Assembly: GCA_902802945.1 (NCBI GenBank)
Contig: CADCOC010000045.1
Location: 1,900 to 40,980 of the forward strand
Origin: an uncultured bacterium
Lineage (GTDB): Bacteria > Verrucomicrobiota > Kiritimatiellia > RFP12 > UBA1067
Reading direction: 5' to 3'
DNA length: 39,081 nt
A model generated the notes under the pieces. It was not told the origin of the DNA and made no database searches. It saw only the letters and a program-made list of their open reading frames with translations. Positions 22,736 to 32,762 of the stretch are shown piece by piece. Numbering within the stretch: position 1 is the stretch's first letter; the number at the start of each line of letters is the position of its first letter. A program made the translations under genes and the position numbers.

Positions 22736-22809
22736 TGGTTGCCTCATAAGGACTCGAACCTTAACAAGCAGATTCAGAATCTGCGGTGCTACCATTACAC
22801 CATGAGGCA
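22736..22809 (-). tRNA. tRNA-Gln (anticodon CTG)
   Basis: On the reverse strand, acceptor TGCCTCA pairs with TGAGGCA. The D-arm is GTGTAATGGTAGCAC. The anticodon stem GCAGA/TCTGC encloses TTCTGAA, giving anticodon CTG. The T-arm is TAAGG-TTCGAGT-CCTTA. Discriminator A and CCA are encoded. All four stems fold. Confidence 0.95.
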
Positions 22810-22829
22810 ATGGGGTGAAAACGGCGCAT

Positions 22830-22858
22830 AGTATAGCAGATTTCCGGCGCGCGCGCAA
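22830..22858 (-). promoter_or_regulatory. Promoter of the tRNA-Gln gene
   Basis: On the reverse strand: TTGCGC (22853-22858), a 17-nt spacer and TATACT (22830-22835), about 20 nt before the tRNA 5' end. Confidence 0.65.
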
Positions 22859-22912
22859 GGGGGAATTTCCAGTTCACGAAAGAGCCAAATTTTGATACAA
22901 TATCGGCACTCA

Positions 22913-23611
22913 ATGTTAGAGGTCAAACACATATCCTTTTCATGGGGACGCTCGCCGCTGCTGGACGACGTCTCCTTCACCGTCATGCCGGGCGAGACGG
23001 TGGCGCTTGTCGGTGCGAACGGGGCGGGCAAGACCACGCTCCTGCGCATCCTTGCCGGTGCATGCCTGCCGTCCGCCGGCACCGTGGTTGCGGACGCGGT
23101 GGACATGCTCCTTTCGCCTTTGCGGTACCGTCGGCTGCTGGGCTACCTGCCAGAGTCTGCGGCAGTGGAGCCGGGCATGACGGTTAAGGATTACCTGAAG
23201 TACCGTGCGAACCTCAAGGGAGAGATGCAGAAGAAAATCCGCCACCGCGTGCTTGAGGCGATGGAGCTGTGCGGCCTCTCCGCGCGCGCGAACACGCGCG
23301 CGGACTGTCTCTCGCAGGGCCTTCGCAAACGCGTGGCGCTGGCGGAGGCGATCCTCCTCCGTCCGCGTTTCCTGTTCCTCGACGACCTGCTTGCTGGGCT
23401 GGACGCGGAGATGCGTCTCTCCGTGGGACGCATCCTCAAGTCGGTTTCGTCGTTCGCGGCGACGATAATCTCCGGACATGAACTTGACGAACTGGAGTCC
23501 ATTGCGACCAAGTTTCTTGTGCTGAAGGGCGGACGCCTACAGATCGCGAATACTGCTGACGACGTGCGCAACCTGTTCGCGGGAAAAGCCGGAGAGGAGG
23601 TCGGGGCATGA
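22913..23611 (+). CDS. ABC transporter ATP-binding protein (gliding/ABC-2 type)
   Basis: From ATG 22913 this is 232 residues. Walker A is GANGAGKTT (34-42), the signature LSQGLRKRVALAEA, Walker B RFLFLDDLLAGLD and the switch histidine ISGHELDEL. The usual catalytic Glu after Walker B is replaced in this phrase (DDLLAG instead of DEP), which may matter for hydrolysis. A TTG start at 22892 is possible but less likely. The next gene overlaps by ATGA and encodes the permease, so this is a GldA-like exporter ATPase. The operon continues with the DUF4340 gene. Confidence 0.9.
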   Translation: MLEVKHISFSWGRSPLLDDVSFTVMPGETVALVGANGAGKTTLLRILAGACLPSAGTVVADAVDMLLSPLRYRRLLGYLPESAAVEPGMTVKDYLKYRANLKGEMQKKIRHRVLEAMELCGLSARANTRADCLSQGLRKRVALAEAILLRPRFLFLDDLLAGLDAEMRLSVGRILKSVSSFAATIISGHELDELESIATKFLVLKGGRLQIANTADDVRNLFAGKAGEEVGA

Positions 23612-25824
23612 GGACAGTGCGCGTTGTCATGCTGCGTACGTTCGGCGCGCTGCTGGGATCGCTGTCGACGGCGATCGCCGTGGCGGTGTTTCTCGGCGTG
23701 TCCGGCGGCCTCTTCGCAAGGGCGCTGCTGGGCGGGGAAGGTGGACTCACTCCCGTGGCCGTGCTGTGGGCGCTCGGGGCTGCACCGACGCTTCCCGTGC
23801 TGGCGGCTGTCCTGACAATGCGCCTGGTTGCCGACGATCGTGCTTCTGGCCGCGCGGATCTTCTTTTTTCCGCGCCGGTGCGTCCGCGTGACGTCGTGCT
23901 CGGCAAGTTCCTCGGCGCATGGCTGCACGCGGCGCTTGCGCTTGCCGTCTACCTGGCGTTGCCGCTGGCGGTGCTTCCCGCGTGTGCGCCGGCTCTCGCT
24001 GAGCATCTCACGTGCGACTTGTTCCTCCCTGCGTATGCCGCGCTGCTCATGCAGGCAGCACTTTGGTGCGCGTGCGGAATTTTCGCGAGTGCCTGCTGTC
24101 GTTCCGCGGCCGTCGCGGCCGTCATCTCGCTCGTCCTCACCCTAGTGCTGCCCGCCGCGCTCTACCAGTCGGCCTTCATCTGGGGGCGCGTGTTCCGCGT
24201 ACACTTCACGGAACTGCCGTTCACGGCGCACCTGGTGGATCTTTCCACGGGGCTCCTGCAGCTCTCCACTCTGTTCCTCTATCTCGCCCTCGCGGTGTGC
24301 GCGCTGTTCGCGGCCTCGAAGGCGCTTGCGCTGCTGCAGTTCGGGGGACGCGGCTGGCTAGGCGTGCGTTTCTCCACGGCTTGCGCCGTGTTCCTCGCGT
24401 TCGCGTTCACGGCATGCGCTTTCATCTTCGTGGACAGGTTCAGCATCTCCGCCGAGCTTCCGATGCGCGGCGGGTATTCGGCGTCCGACCGGACGCGGCA
24501 GATCCTGGCCGAGACGAGCGGCGAGCCGGTACACGTGACGTGTTTCCTCTCGCAGCGCGCGCCCGCCTACCGTGTGGTCCGGCGTCTCCTGCGCGGCCTT
24601 GAGACCACTGCGCGCGGCGTGGCCGGCGTGCAGTTGGAGGTCGCGAACGTCGATCCGCGCTGGGACCTTGGCGCGGCGGGACGGCTCGTGAAGGCCGGCG
24701 TGCCGGAAGGGTCGCTCGTCTTCCGCCAGGGGCGGCGCAAGGTGACGGTGCCGGTGGACGACCTCTTCGCGGGCGTCACGAACGATACGCTCGCCGTCAC
24801 CACCGAGGGACTCTTCGAGGCCGAGAACGCATGCGCCACGGCGGTGCAGCGCCTGTCCGTGGCAGGACGGCGCGGGACGCTGTACTGGACGACAGGCCAC
24901 GGCGAGTCGTCGGCTGCCTCATACGATGCAATCTACGGTATGAGCGACATGGCGCGCGAGTTCCGCCAAAACGGCTACCGCATCAAGACCATCGACCTCG
25001 CCCAGACCGCCACTGTGCCGGAAGACTGCGCCGTGCTCGTGATCGCCGGTGCGCGCGAACCGTTCTCACGCACGGAGACGCAGCGCGTGGAAGGGTACCT
25101 TCGCGGCGGGGGGCGTCTGCTCGTGCTGACGGCCTCCTCGCCCAACGCGGGCGTCGGTTCGCTTCTTTCGGACTGGGGCGTGCGGCAGCTGCCATGCACG
25201 GCCGTGTCGCCGTCGTCCACGTTCAACGGAGCCGACGTGCTGGTGACGGACCTGGGCGACCACGCGGTGACGCGTCCGCTCGCGGGCTGCACGCTTCTCT
25301 TCGAGGGCGCCGCCGTGCTGCAGCCGACGGTTGCGGCGGAAACGAATGCGGTAGTTGCGGCGCAGTCGGCGGCCGTGGACCGCACTGAGTTCATGGCACT
25401 GGCGCGAACCGACGCCAAGAGCTGGGGCGAGTCGGAGCCGGCGGTGCGTCCGTGGGCGTTCGACCCCACGACGGAGCCCAAGGGACCTCTCGTGCTAGCT
25501 GCGGCGCTTGAGCGCGGTGGCGGCGTTGCGAAGGACCTTGCATTCCGCCCAACGCGCATCGTTGTGGTCGGCGATGCCACGTTCGCCCTCAACGGAGCGC
25601 TTGCCCGCCGCGCAAACGCGAACCGCGACTTCCTCCTCAACGCCGTCGCGTGGCTCGCGGGCCTTGACGCATTCTCGGATTCCCGTATGCCAGGAAACGT
25701 TGTTGCGACAGGCATGGACCGCTCGCGGTGGATTCGCTTCGGGGTGCTGGCCGCCGGCGGTCCTGCCGCATGCGTGCTGCTGCTGGGGCTGCTTGCCGCG
25801 TTTCGCAGAAGGAGGCGGTCATGA
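23608..25824 (+). CDS. Fused ABC-2 permease + GldG-like auxiliary protein
   Basis: The 738-residue protein starts at ATG 23608, overlapping the ATPase gene. The N-terminal ~270 residues hold several hydrophobic segments (e.g. LYLALAVCALFAASKALALL) and the GldF phrase ADLLFSAPVRPRDVVLGKFL. After one more membrane helix (FLAFAFTACAFIFVDRFSIS) comes a large extracytoplasmic domain of GldG/ABC_transp_aux type, including LYWTTGHGESS and AVLVIAGAREPFSRTETQ. A final membrane helix (AACVLLLGLLAAF-like) is followed by an Arg-rich tail. In many genomes GldF and GldG are separate; here they are one chain. The complex probably exports or assembles an envelope component; the substrate is not evident. Confidence 0.85.
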   Translation: MRTVRVVMLRTFGALLGSLSTAIAVAVFLGVSGGLFARALLGGEGGLTPVAVLWALGAAPTLPVLAAVLTMRLVADDRASGRADLLFSAPVRPRDVVLGKFLGAWLHAALALAVYLALPLAVLPACAPALAEHLTCDLFLPAYAALLMQAALWCACGIFASACCRSAAVAAVISLVLTLVLPAALYQSAFIWGRVFRVHFTELPFTAHLVDLSTGLLQLSTLFLYLALAVCALFAASKALALLQFGGRGWLGVRFSTACAVFLAFAFTACAFIFVDRFSISAELPMRGGYSASDRTRQILAETSGEPVHVTCFLSQRAPAYRVVRRLLRGLETTARGVAGVQLEVANVDPRWDLGAAGRLVKAGVPEGSLVFRQGRRKVTVPVDDLFAGVTNDTLAVTTEGLFEAENACATAVQRLSVAGRRGTLYWTTGHGESSAASYDAIYGMSDMAREFRQNGYRIKTIDLAQTATVPEDCAVLVIAGAREPFSRTETQRVEGYLRGGGRLLVLTASSPNAGVGSLLSDWGVRQLPCTAVSPSSTFNGADVLVTDLGDHAVTRPLAGCTLLFEGAAVLQPTVAAETNAVVAAQSAAVDRTEFMALARTDAKSWGESEPAVRPWAFDPTTEPKGPLVLAAALERGGGVAKDLAFRPTRIVVVGDATFALNGALARRANANRDFLLNAVAWLAGLDAFSDSRMPGNVVATGMDRSRWIRFGVLAAGGPAACVLLLGLLAAFRRRRRS

Positions 25825-27551
25825 GCAACATGCGCGCGATCCTGTTTTTCATTGTGGGCATCCTCCTGCTGGGCGGCCTGCTCGTTTGGATGGAGACGCG
25901 GACGCGCAGTGCCGCTCCGGAAGCGCGCGCGCGCGTCCTGTGCGAGTTCAGACCTGAGCGCGTGGACGCCTGCGTTGTGCGTAATGCTGGACAGGGGGAG
26001 GTAGAGCTTGCGCGCGGGGCGGATGGTACATGGCGTCTCGTGCGGCCCTTCGCCGTCGCCGCAGACGCCACTGCGGTCGCCCGCCTCGTCGATGCGCTTA
26101 CGCTCGTGCCGATTTCGGACATGCGGTCCGACGGAGAAATCCTTGAAATGAACGAGACGTTCGCGGACTTCGGGATAAACACCAATTCACTGTCCGTCAC
26201 GCTCAGTTCACGCGGACGCCATACGGCTGTCACATTCGGGAACATTTCGCCGTCTGGAGCCGAGGTCTACGCCCATGTGGAGGGATCGCGCAGCATCTGC
26301 GCCTTGCCGAAGGACGCATTTGAAAGGATTCCCCGCAACTTGGACGACTTCCGCGAGCGCGGCATGCTTGAATGCCCGCGAGAGGAAATCTCCGGCCTCG
26401 ACATCCGCGTTCCCGACAAGCCGGCCGTCCGCCTTGCGCGCGCGGAAGGCGGGTGGTCGATACTTTCGCCTGCGGTGGCTCCTGCAGACGGAACTGCGGT
26501 GGGCTCCCTTGTGGATTGCCTCGCCGCCGCGCAGATCGTGGCGTTCGAGATCCCGTCGCGAACCCGTCCGTCCGTGCCGGCGGGCGGTATCCGCGCGGGC
26601 GACCTCGTGCCTTACGGACTTGACGCGGGGCTCTCCGTGACAGTGCGCGGAGCTGCGGACCGCACGGAGCAGATCGTGTTCGGACGTTCGGCCGGCACGA
26701 ATCTCGTGTGGGCGCTCGTGCGGAATGGGAAGGCCGTGGTGTCAGTCGACGCCGCGCTTGCCGAGCGCTGCCGCGCGGACGGCGCGTCGCTGCGCGATAC
26801 GCGCGTGTTCCCGTTCGCCGAGGGCGAGAAGGTGACGTCAGTCTCGTTCACCGCCGGACCGGCAGTATACGTGCTCGCGCAGGACACCAACAGCGTATGG
26901 CGGATCGAGGCGCCCGTCGTCGCACCCGCAGACCAGCCCAAGGTGGCGGCGTTCATGGAGCGGCTGCTGCGTCTCAAGCAGAGCGACGTTTCCAACGAGG
27001 GACGCGCGGGCGACGAGCGCATACTCGTGAGCGTGTCCACCACAGTCACCAACCGCCCCGGACTCGCGGTGTCGGCCGAACTCCTGGGCGGACGCTCCGC
27101 GTTCGCGGACCTCCGCTCGAAGACGCTGCTCGCGATCGACCCCGCCACGGTGCGGCGTCTCTCGGTGCGCGCCGCATCCGGCGCGGAGACGTCAGTGCGC
27201 TTCAACGCCGACCGCGGCGCGTGGGACCTCGTGAAGGGCGAGAAGGCGTCCGACGCGAAGCGCGTGAACGACGCGGCCGTCAAGGCGCTGCTCTCGGCGC
27301 TCGCGCGCGTGGAGGCGACTGGAGTCGAGGCGCTCGCCGCGTCTGCGGACGACTTGCGCCGGTGCGGACTCGACAAGCCCGCGTTCGTGCTGGCGGTGGA
27401 CGTGGAAGCGGCCGACGCCGTGCGACAGAACATCCTTATTGGCGGCAATGCGCCGGGCGGCGGACGCTACGCGACCGTTGGCGGCGCGGACGCCGTGTTC
27501 GTCATATCCCGCCGCACTGCGGCGGATTTCACCGCACCTCTCGCGGAGTAG
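25821..27551 (+). CDS. DUF4340 domain protein (membrane-anchored)
   Basis: ATG 25821 overlaps the permease stop (ATGA; GGAGG upstream) and gives 576 residues. The N-terminal [20 protein letters not shown] is an uncleaved anchor or signal. The rest is extracytoplasmic and repeats the DUF4340 pattern several times: [63 protein letters not shown]4340 proteins are typically the last gene of GldA-GldFG operons, as here. The longer frame from 25728 lies within the permease gene and is rejected. Confidence 0.85.
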   Translation: MSNMRAILFFIVGILLLGGLLVWMETRTRSAAPEARARVLCEFRPERVDACVVRNAGQGEVELARGADGTWRLVRPFAVAADATAVARLVDALTLVPISDMRSDGEILEMNETFADFGINTNSLSVTLSSRGRHTAVTFGNISPSGAEVYAHVEGSRSICALPKDAFERIPRNLDDFRERGMLECPREEISGLDIRVPDKPAVRLARAEGGWSILSPAVAPADGTAVGSLVDCLAAAQIVAFEIPSRTRPSVPAGGIRAGDLVPYGLDAGLSVTVRGAADRTEQIVFGRSAGTNLVWALVRNGKAVVSVDAALAERCRADGASLRDTRVFPFAEGEKVTSVSFTAGPAVYVLAQDTNSVWRIEAPVVAPADQPKVAAFMERLLRLKQSDVSNEGRAGDERILVSVSTTVTNRPGLAVSAELLGGRSAFADLRSKTLLAIDPATVRRLSVRAASGAETSVRFNADRGAWDLVKGEKASDAKRVNDAAVKALLSALARVEATGVEALAASADDLRRCGLDKPAFVLAVDVEAADAVRQNILIGGNAPGGGRYATVGGADAVFVISRRTAADFTAPLAE

Positions 27552-27577
27552 CGTGCGGTAAGAAGATTGGAGATAAA

Positions 27578-28636
27578 ATGGACAAAGAAATGAAAACAGT
27601 TTTGGTTACTGGGGGAAGCGGATTCCTTGGCATCAACCTCATCCGCCACCTCCGCACAAAGGGCGTGGAGCACATCCGCGTGCTGGACATCGCACCGTTC
27701 GACTACCCTGAGGCTAAGGAGCCCTGGCTCGAATTCACGCTCGGCGACGTGCGCGACCCCGCGACGGTGAACAAGTGCGTGTCGGGCTGCGACGCGGTGG
27801 TGAATACCGCCGCCGCCCTGCCGCTCTACTCGCCCGAGGACATCCGCACCACGGAGGTGGACGGCGCGCGCAACGTGATCGCGGCATGCCGCCGCGCGGG
27901 CGACGTGCGCATGGTGCAGATATCCTCCACGGCGGTCTACGGCGTGCCGAAGAAGCACCCTATTTACGAAGACGATGAATTGATCGGCGTGGGGCCTTAC
28001 GGCCACGCGAAGATCGAGGCCGAGGAACTCTGCCGCGCCGCACGCGCGGAGGGATTCTGCGTGCCGATCATCCGTCCGAAGAGCTTCATAGGCCCGGAGC
28101 GCCTCGGAGTGTTCGCGCTGTTCTACGACTGGGCCTACACGGGCCACGGCTTCCCGATGATCGGAAGCGGAAAGAACCGCTACCAGCTGATGGACGTTGA
28201 GGATCTCTGCTGCGCGATCTGGAGCGCGATGACGCTCGACGCGAAGACCGTCAACACCGAGTTCAACATCGGCGCGAAGGAGTTCACCACGATGCGCGAG
28301 GACTACCAGGCCGTCCTCGACCGCGCCGGACACGGCAAGAAGATCCGCGGCCTCCCCGTGAAGCCGATCGTCTTCATCCTCCGCATCCTCGAGAAGCTGC
28401 ACCTCTCGCCGCTCTATCCGTGGGTGTATGAGACGGCGTCGACGGACAGCTTCGTGTCGATCGAGCGCGCGGAAAAGCTGCTCGGCTTCGCGCCGAAGTA
28501 CTCTAACAAGGACGCGCTTGTGCGCAACTACGACTGGTACGTGGCGAACCTCGACTCCTTCAAGGGCAAGACGGGCGTGTCGCACCGCGTGCCGTGGAAG
28601 CAGGGACTGCTCGCCTGCGCCAAGTGGTTCTTCTGA
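27578..28636 (+). CDS. NAD-dependent epimerase/dehydratase (extended SDR)
   Basis: ATG 27578 (TTGGAGAT upstream) gives 352 residues. The NAD-binding TGGSGFLG is at 11-18, the catalytic Ser/Tyr/Lys are ISSTAVYG and YGHAK (141-145), and [14 protein letters not shown] is the substrate-loop region. The sequence fits sugar-nucleotide or sterol-type short-chain dehydrogenases; the exact substrate cannot be told. It lies between the DUF4340 gene (26-nt gap) and rnr (28-nt gap), so read-through transcription is likely. The C-terminus, [17 protein letters not shown], is mildly hydrophobic and could associate with the membrane. Confidence 0.85.
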   Translation: MDKEMKTVLVTGGSGFLGINLIRHLRTKGVEHIRVLDIAPFDYPEAKEPWLEFTLGDVRDPATVNKCVSGCDAVVNTAAALPLYSPEDIRTTEVDGARNVIAACRRAGDVRMVQISSTAVYGVPKKHPIYEDDELIGVGPYGHAKIEAEELCRAARAEGFCVPIIRPKSFIGPERLGVFALFYDWAYTGHGFPMIGSGKNRYQLMDVEDLCCAIWSAMTLDAKTVNTEFNIGAKEFTTMREDYQAVLDRAGHGKKIRGLPVKPIVFILRILEKLHLSPLYPWVYETASTDSFVSIERAEKLLGFAPKYSNKDALVRNYDWYVANLDSFKGKTGVSHRVPWKQGLLACAKWFF

Positions 28637-28664
28637 TGGAACCAGAAAAAGAGGGGACAAGTAC

Positions 28665-30632
28665 ATGAACAAACGAAAAGAAAAACTTAGACAACGCCAG
28701 TCGCCGCGCGAGACCGGCACGATGACCGGGCGTCTGCGCATGGCGCGCAACGGCGCGGGATTCCTCGTGGATCCGGAGACCGACAAGGCCGTTTGGATCG
28801 AGGAACGCGACCTCGGCACGGCGCTGCCGGACGACACTGTGACGGTAAAACTTAAGGGCGCGGGCGACGAGGGCGTACTGCTGCGCATCGACGAGCGCGC
28901 GCCGCGGTCGATTGTCGGAACCGTCACAGCCGTGGGACGCTTCACGCGCGTCCAGCCGCTCAACCCCGCCTACCGTCAGGAGTTCACCGTGCCCGACGCG
29001 AAGGGCGCGCGCGTGGGCGACCGCGTGGTAATGAACCTCGTGCGTTGGGAAAACCGCCACCTCGCCCCCGAGGGAGAGATTACGGACGTCATCGGTCCGA
29101 AGGACGATCCGTCGCTTGACACTCTCGCCGTGATGAAGCAGTACGATCTGCCCGAGTCATTCCCGCGCGGTGTGCTAGACGCCGCAGAACACGTAAGCGC
29201 ACGCCTCGCCGAACCGGGCAAGCGCCTCGACCTGCGGCGGAAGTTCATCTTCACCTGCGACCCCGCGAGCGCGCGCGATTTCGACGACGCGCTCTCCATC
29301 GAAACCGACAAGCAGGGCAACCGCGTGCTTGGCGTCCACATCGCCGACGTCTCGCACTTCGTCACGCCCGGTTCCGCGCTCGACAAAGAGGCCTACCGCC
29401 GTTCGACGAGCGTCTACCTCGTGGACAAGGTGATCCCCATGTTGCCCGAGCAGCTCTCGAACGGCGTCTGCTCGCTCGTGCCGGGACAGGACCGCCTCGC
29501 GTTCAGCGCGTTCCTCACGTTCGACGCGAAGGGGAACTGCGTGGCTCGTCGCTTCGCGAAGTCCGTAATCCGTTCGAAGGCCCGCTTCACCTACGAGCAG
29601 GTGATGGACGTAATCGCCGGTAGGGCGGTCGCCCCGCGACCGCCGTCTCCCACCGCTCGCAAGGCCATTCTCGCCATCCATGAACTCGCGCAGCAGCTGC
29701 GGCGCAACCGCTTCGCCGCCGGTGCGCTCGACATGGATGTGCCGGAGGCGCAGATCCTCATCGACGAGAAGGGCATGATGACCGGTATCGAGGTGCGTCC
29801 CTACGACGAGTCGCACCAGCTCGTGGAGGAGTGCATGGTCGCGGCAAACGAGGCTGTGGCGAAGGAGCTGTGGACGCGCGGCATTAAAATCCTCGCGCGT
29901 CTCCACGAGCCGCCGGACCCGGAGAAGCTTGAGGAGCTCCGCGCGAACCTCGCGAATCTCGGTATCTCGTGCGGCGACCTCAACCAGCAGAAGAACCTTG
30001 CGCGCTTTCTCAAGAAGATCAAGGGTTCTCCGCTCGAGGGCACGCTCAGCGTGATGGTGCTGCGCGCGATGAAGCGCGCGCTCTACAGCGCCGAGCAGAT
30101 CGGACACTTCGGCCTCGCGAAGAAGTTCTACGCACACTTCACCTCGCCCATCAGACGCTATCCCGACCTCGTGCTGCACCGTCAGCTCGCCTCGTGGATC
30201 ACCGGTGGCGGCGGGCGTCTAGACCTTGGCTGGCTCAAGCGCGCCGCGCAGAACGCGAGCGAGCGCGAGCAGGTGGCGGACGAGGCGGAGCGCGCGCTTG
30301 ACGAGATCAAGAAATACCGTTACCTGGAGGAGGACCTCCGTACGCGCGGCACCGTGTTCGACGCGGTGATCGGCAAGTGTACGCGCTACGGCCTCTTCGT
30401 GGACCTCCCGCAGCTCGCCATCGGCGGCATGGTGCATATATCAAAACTCGCCGACGACTTCGTGCGCTTTGACGAGTTCCACGAGACGCTCGCGGGCGGC
30501 GGAAAAACATGGTCAGTGGGCGATAAGCTCAAGGTACGCGTGGAGAAGGTCGATTTCGACCGCCGTCAGATCGACTTCGTACCCGTCGCGCAAAGCAAAA
30601 AAGAGCGCCCCGCCCGCAGGCGGAAACTCTGA
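28665..30632 (+). CDS. rnr: Ribonuclease R family 3'-5' exoribonuclease
   Basis: ATG 28665 follows GAGGGGACAAGTAC; the frame gives 655 residues. In order: a basic N-terminus, cold-shock-like OB domains (MARNGAGFLVDPE; IVGTVTAVGRF), the RNB catalytic domain with CDPASARDFDDAL (active-site Asp cluster), HIADVSHFV, YAHFTSPIRRYPDLVLHRQL, and a C-terminal S1 domain (GTVFDAVIGKCTRYGLFVDL), ending in a short basic tail. It degrades structured RNA from the 3' end. A 26-bp palindrome (29619-29644) is inserted in frame in a variable loop of RNB, giving GRAVAPRPP (319-327), without disturbing conserved motifs. It is shorter than E. coli RNase R, lacking part of its termini. Confidence 0.93.
   Translation: MNKRKEKLRQRQSPRETGTMTGRLRMARNGAGFLVDPETDKAVWIEERDLGTALPDDTVTVKLKGAGDEGVLLRIDERAPRSIVGTVTAVGRFTRVQPLNPAYRQEFTVPDAKGARVGDRVVMNLVRWENRHLAPEGEITDVIGPKDDPSLDTLAVMKQYDLPESFPRGVLDAAEHVSARLAEPGKRLDLRRKFIFTCDPASARDFDDALSIETDKQGNRVLGVHIADVSHFVTPGSALDKEAYRRSTSVYLVDKVIPMLPEQLSNGVCSLVPGQDRLAFSAFLTFDAKGNCVARRFAKSVIRSKARFTYEQVMDVIAGRAVAPRPPSPTARKAILAIHELAQQLRRNRFAAGALDMDVPEAQILIDEKGMMTGIEVRPYDESHQLVEECMVAANEAVAKELWTRGIKILARLHEPPDPEKLEELRANLANLGISCGDLNQQKNLARFLKKIKGSPLEGTLSVMVLRAMKRALYSAEQIGHFGLAKKFYAHFTSPIRRYPDLVLHRQLASWITGGGGRLDLGWLKRAAQNASEREQVADEAERALDEIKKYRYLEEDLRTRGTVFDAVIGKCTRYGLFVDLPQLAIGGMVHISKLADDFVRFDEFHETLAGGGKTWSVGDKLKVRVEKVDFDRRQIDFVPVAQSKKERPARRRKL
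29619..29644 (+). repeat. 26-bp GGTAG palindrome inside rnr
   Basis: GGTAG, then arms GGCGGTCGC and GCGACCGCC around CCC. The reversed copy in the VWA gene (20363-20388) has exactly the same sequence, so the two are recently related. It reads GRAVAPRPP. Confidence 0.85.
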
Positions 30633-30948
30633 AGGCATTGTCGCCGTCACGAATCTTGACCGCATTGCGGCGGAGCGGTAGCGGAGCCATTTTTGACAAC
30701 CATCGGAGTTTCACCATGCGACGGCAGGGCTGTTCGCGGAACTAAACGCAAGTCCCTCCCGGCGATTCCGAGCGGGTACAGAAACTGCTCGCGGATGCGG
30801 AAGTGGACTTGCCGAGGATTTCAATCGAAGAACCATGAAAGTTTGGAAGTAGCACGCAACCCACAGAATTATGTTATAATATGCGCCATGGAGAAATGCT
30901 CCAACAACGCGGAAATGGATGGTGATTGTTCGCAAATGGAAAACAGCA
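30633..30948 (+). other. Intergenic region after rnr
   Basis: No gene can be supported in the first ~240 bp. A perfect -10 TATAAT lies at 30875-30880 with only a weak -35. It is followed by ATG 30888 and a 22-codon frame, MEKCSNNAEMDGDCSQMENS, whose stop overlaps the ATG at 30949. This could be a leader peptide for the broken gene that follows. Confidence 0.35.
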
Positions 30949-31198
30949 ATGGCTGAAACGATAGGCAAAGACGGAAAGCAGGTGCGCGCCGACGTGACGG
31001 CGCGCGAAGAACGATCTTGTCAATTTCCTGGCATACGAGTTCAGCCGTTTCGCATCTGCCGGAGACGCGCTCTCCGGCATCAAGGCCGAGCAGTTTACGG
31101 CGGTGAAGGACGGCAAGGCCGACCTCGACACCTTGAAGCTGTCGCTTGGTCTGCTCGCCGAGGCGGTGCAAGGACCTGTCCAAATGAGCCGAATTTGA
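30949..31198 (+). pseudogene. Frameshifted small gene (MAET family)
   Basis: ATG 30949 begins MAETIGKDGKQVRADVTARE. After one extra base near 31010 the frame continues NDLVNFLAYEFSRFASAGD, then LSGIKAEQFTAVKDGKADLD and LKLSLGLLAEAVQGPVQ, to a stop at 31196-31198. It would be an ~80-residue helical protein. A related 5' end occurs at 32649. The family is not recognised. Confidence 0.5.
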
Positions 31199-31225
31199 AC
31201 ATGCGATTCAGGGAGGATTGATGAC

Positions 31226-32593
31226 ATGAGCAAATCGAAAACAAAGCGAACCCTTGTGTTCGATCTTGACGGAACGCTTGAGACGCCGTATTTCGACAAA
31301 GAGGCGAAGTCCAAGGTGAAGGCTTGGATGAAGCGACATCCATCCGGCAATACGTTTGACAGAATGTATGCGGAGGTGATGGAGGACAAGCTGCCGCACT
31401 TCTTCCTGAACGGCGCGTTCGAGCTGTTGCGGTGGGCGGACGACCATGGTTTCGACATTGTGTTCTTCAGCAACGCCGTAGAGGAACGGAATCGGGAACT
31501 GTGTCCGATCCTCATGGAGCGCGCCTTTGCAGGCGGCAGGATCCCGAAATACAGGATTCTGTCCAGAGGGGACTGCATAGACACGCGGCACATGCGCGAC
31601 GACGACGAGAACCGGTATCAAGGGCTGTGGTACGGCAACTACAAAAAGAAGCTCGGGGGCGTGGTGGTGCCCGAAGGCGACGTTCCGAACACGCTTATGA
31701 TCGAGGACGACAGTTCCTACGCGGCGAGGGGCGAAGAGCGGAATTTCGTCTACGGCGTGTATGGAGGCTGTGCGAACGAGTTCATCAAGAAGCCGCTCCT
31801 TTCCAAAGACCACGGTCAGGACTTCCATCTGCCGTTCTACTTCTGCGGGCTTCTCGAGCGCATCGTGTCGTATGCCGACAGGGAGGGCGTGTCGCTCGCC
31901 GATGCGGCGGTGCAGGTCCAGTACGGGGATTATGGCCTGTATTTCCCGATCGACGGCGAAAAGCGGAAGAACTCCAGCGGAAGTTTCATGAGTCCGCCAT
32001 CGCCGCCCTTGCGAGAATTCGACGTGTTCAAGGCCGGATGGAAGGCCCTTTGCGCCTACAATCCCGAACTGAAGTTCTGGGGCGGCGTCGTAAGGGACGA
32101 TATCTGGCAATGGCCCGTTCCCAATGTCCCGCCGCTTCCGCCGCCAAAACCCAAACGCGTGGTGAAGACCGACATGACGCGGAAGGAGGCGGAATATTGG
32201 ATGTGCCGACTGCAGGATGCGCTTCGGACCATTGCACAAGACAACGTCAAGACGGTTGCGCTTGAAGGCAAGGAGTTCGGCGACGGAGTGATGCAGGGGG
32301 AGACGGGCAGCATCCCGATGCGGCTTTTCGATTTCGAAGACAAGGAATATTTCAACAAGAAGAAGGTCAACACCCTCTATGTGTACGGATACCTTCCCCA
32401 AAAAAGGGAACGCAGAGAGGGAAACTACGACATGTACGACCCGCCGGACGAAGGCACCGTAAGATACCGCATCTGCATGGACTACATTTCCATGTTTATG
32501 CGCAGTTGTTTCGGACTTATACCCGATATTAATAACGTCGAGAGCTCTGACTGCGAACACTGGCGCATACCATTGACGCCTATACGCCTGTAA
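31226..32593 (+). CDS. HAD-superfamily phosphatase, FCP1/NIF-like N-terminus
   Basis: The 455-residue protein starts at ATG 31226 with AGGGAGG upstream. The N-terminal HAD domain has TLVFDLDGTLETP (nucleophile D13, D15), VFFSNAVEERN (motif II) and LMIEDDSSYA (motif IV-like), with the compact layout of FCP1/NLI-interacting phosphatases rather than sugar phosphatases. A second half of ~250 residues has no recognised domain: a proline-rich hinge (VPPLPPPKPKR), then KEAEYWMCRLQDALRTIAQD and a C-terminal strand-rich region. It lies 169 nt before a calcineurin-like phosphoesterase gene, so the two may cooperate. Substrate unknown; protein, nucleotide and RNA-end phosphatases are all possible. Confidence 0.75.
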   Translation: MSKSKTKRTLVFDLDGTLETPYFDKEAKSKVKAWMKRHPSGNTFDRMYAEVMEDKLPHFFLNGAFELLRWADDHGFDIVFFSNAVEERNRELCPILMERAFAGGRIPKYRILSRGDCIDTRHMRDDDENRYQGLWYGNYKKKLGGVVVPEGDVPNTLMIEDDSSYAARGEERNFVYGVYGGCANEFIKKPLLSKDHGQDFHLPFYFCGLLERIVSYADREGVSLADAAVQVQYGDYGLYFPIDGEKRKNSSGSFMSPPSPPLREFDVFKAGWKALCAYNPELKFWGGVVRDDIWQWPVPNVPPLPPPKPKRVVKTDMTRKEAEYWMCRLQDALRTIAQDNVKTVALEGKEFGDGVMQGETGSIPMRLFDFEDKEYFNKKKVNTLYVYGYLPQKRERREGNYDMYDPPDEGTVRYRICMDYISMFMRSCFGLIPDINNVESSDCEHWRIPLTPIRL

Positions 32594-32648
32594 TCACGAG
32601 GTGATCCATAAGAGTCAATCGTGTTTAATTTAAGGTGAAGGTCACAAT

Positions 32649-32729
32649 ATGGCTGAAACGAGAAACAAAGTCGAAGAGATTGTGCGCGCCGGCGTGGCGG
32701 CGTGCACGGGCAGGCTTCTACCCGCGTGA
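32649..32729 (+). pseudogene. Truncated MAET-family 5' end
   Basis: ATG 32649 (AAGGTGAAGG upstream) opens 26 codons, MAETRNKVEEIVRAGVAAC, then TGRLLPA and a stop. The DNA resembles the start of the broken gene at 30949 (shared ATGGCTGAAACGA and GTGCGCGCCG). It lies directly before the phosphoesterase gene, just as the other copy lies before the HAD gene. Confidence 0.45.
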
Positions 32730-32762
32730 TAGGCGTTTGCGAGAAACTTCCCCGGAGCAACT

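Noticed and set aside
27467..28963. A 498-codon open frame on the - strand
   Set aside because: It lies antisense to the DUF4340, epimerase and rnr genes, all of which have clear motifs.
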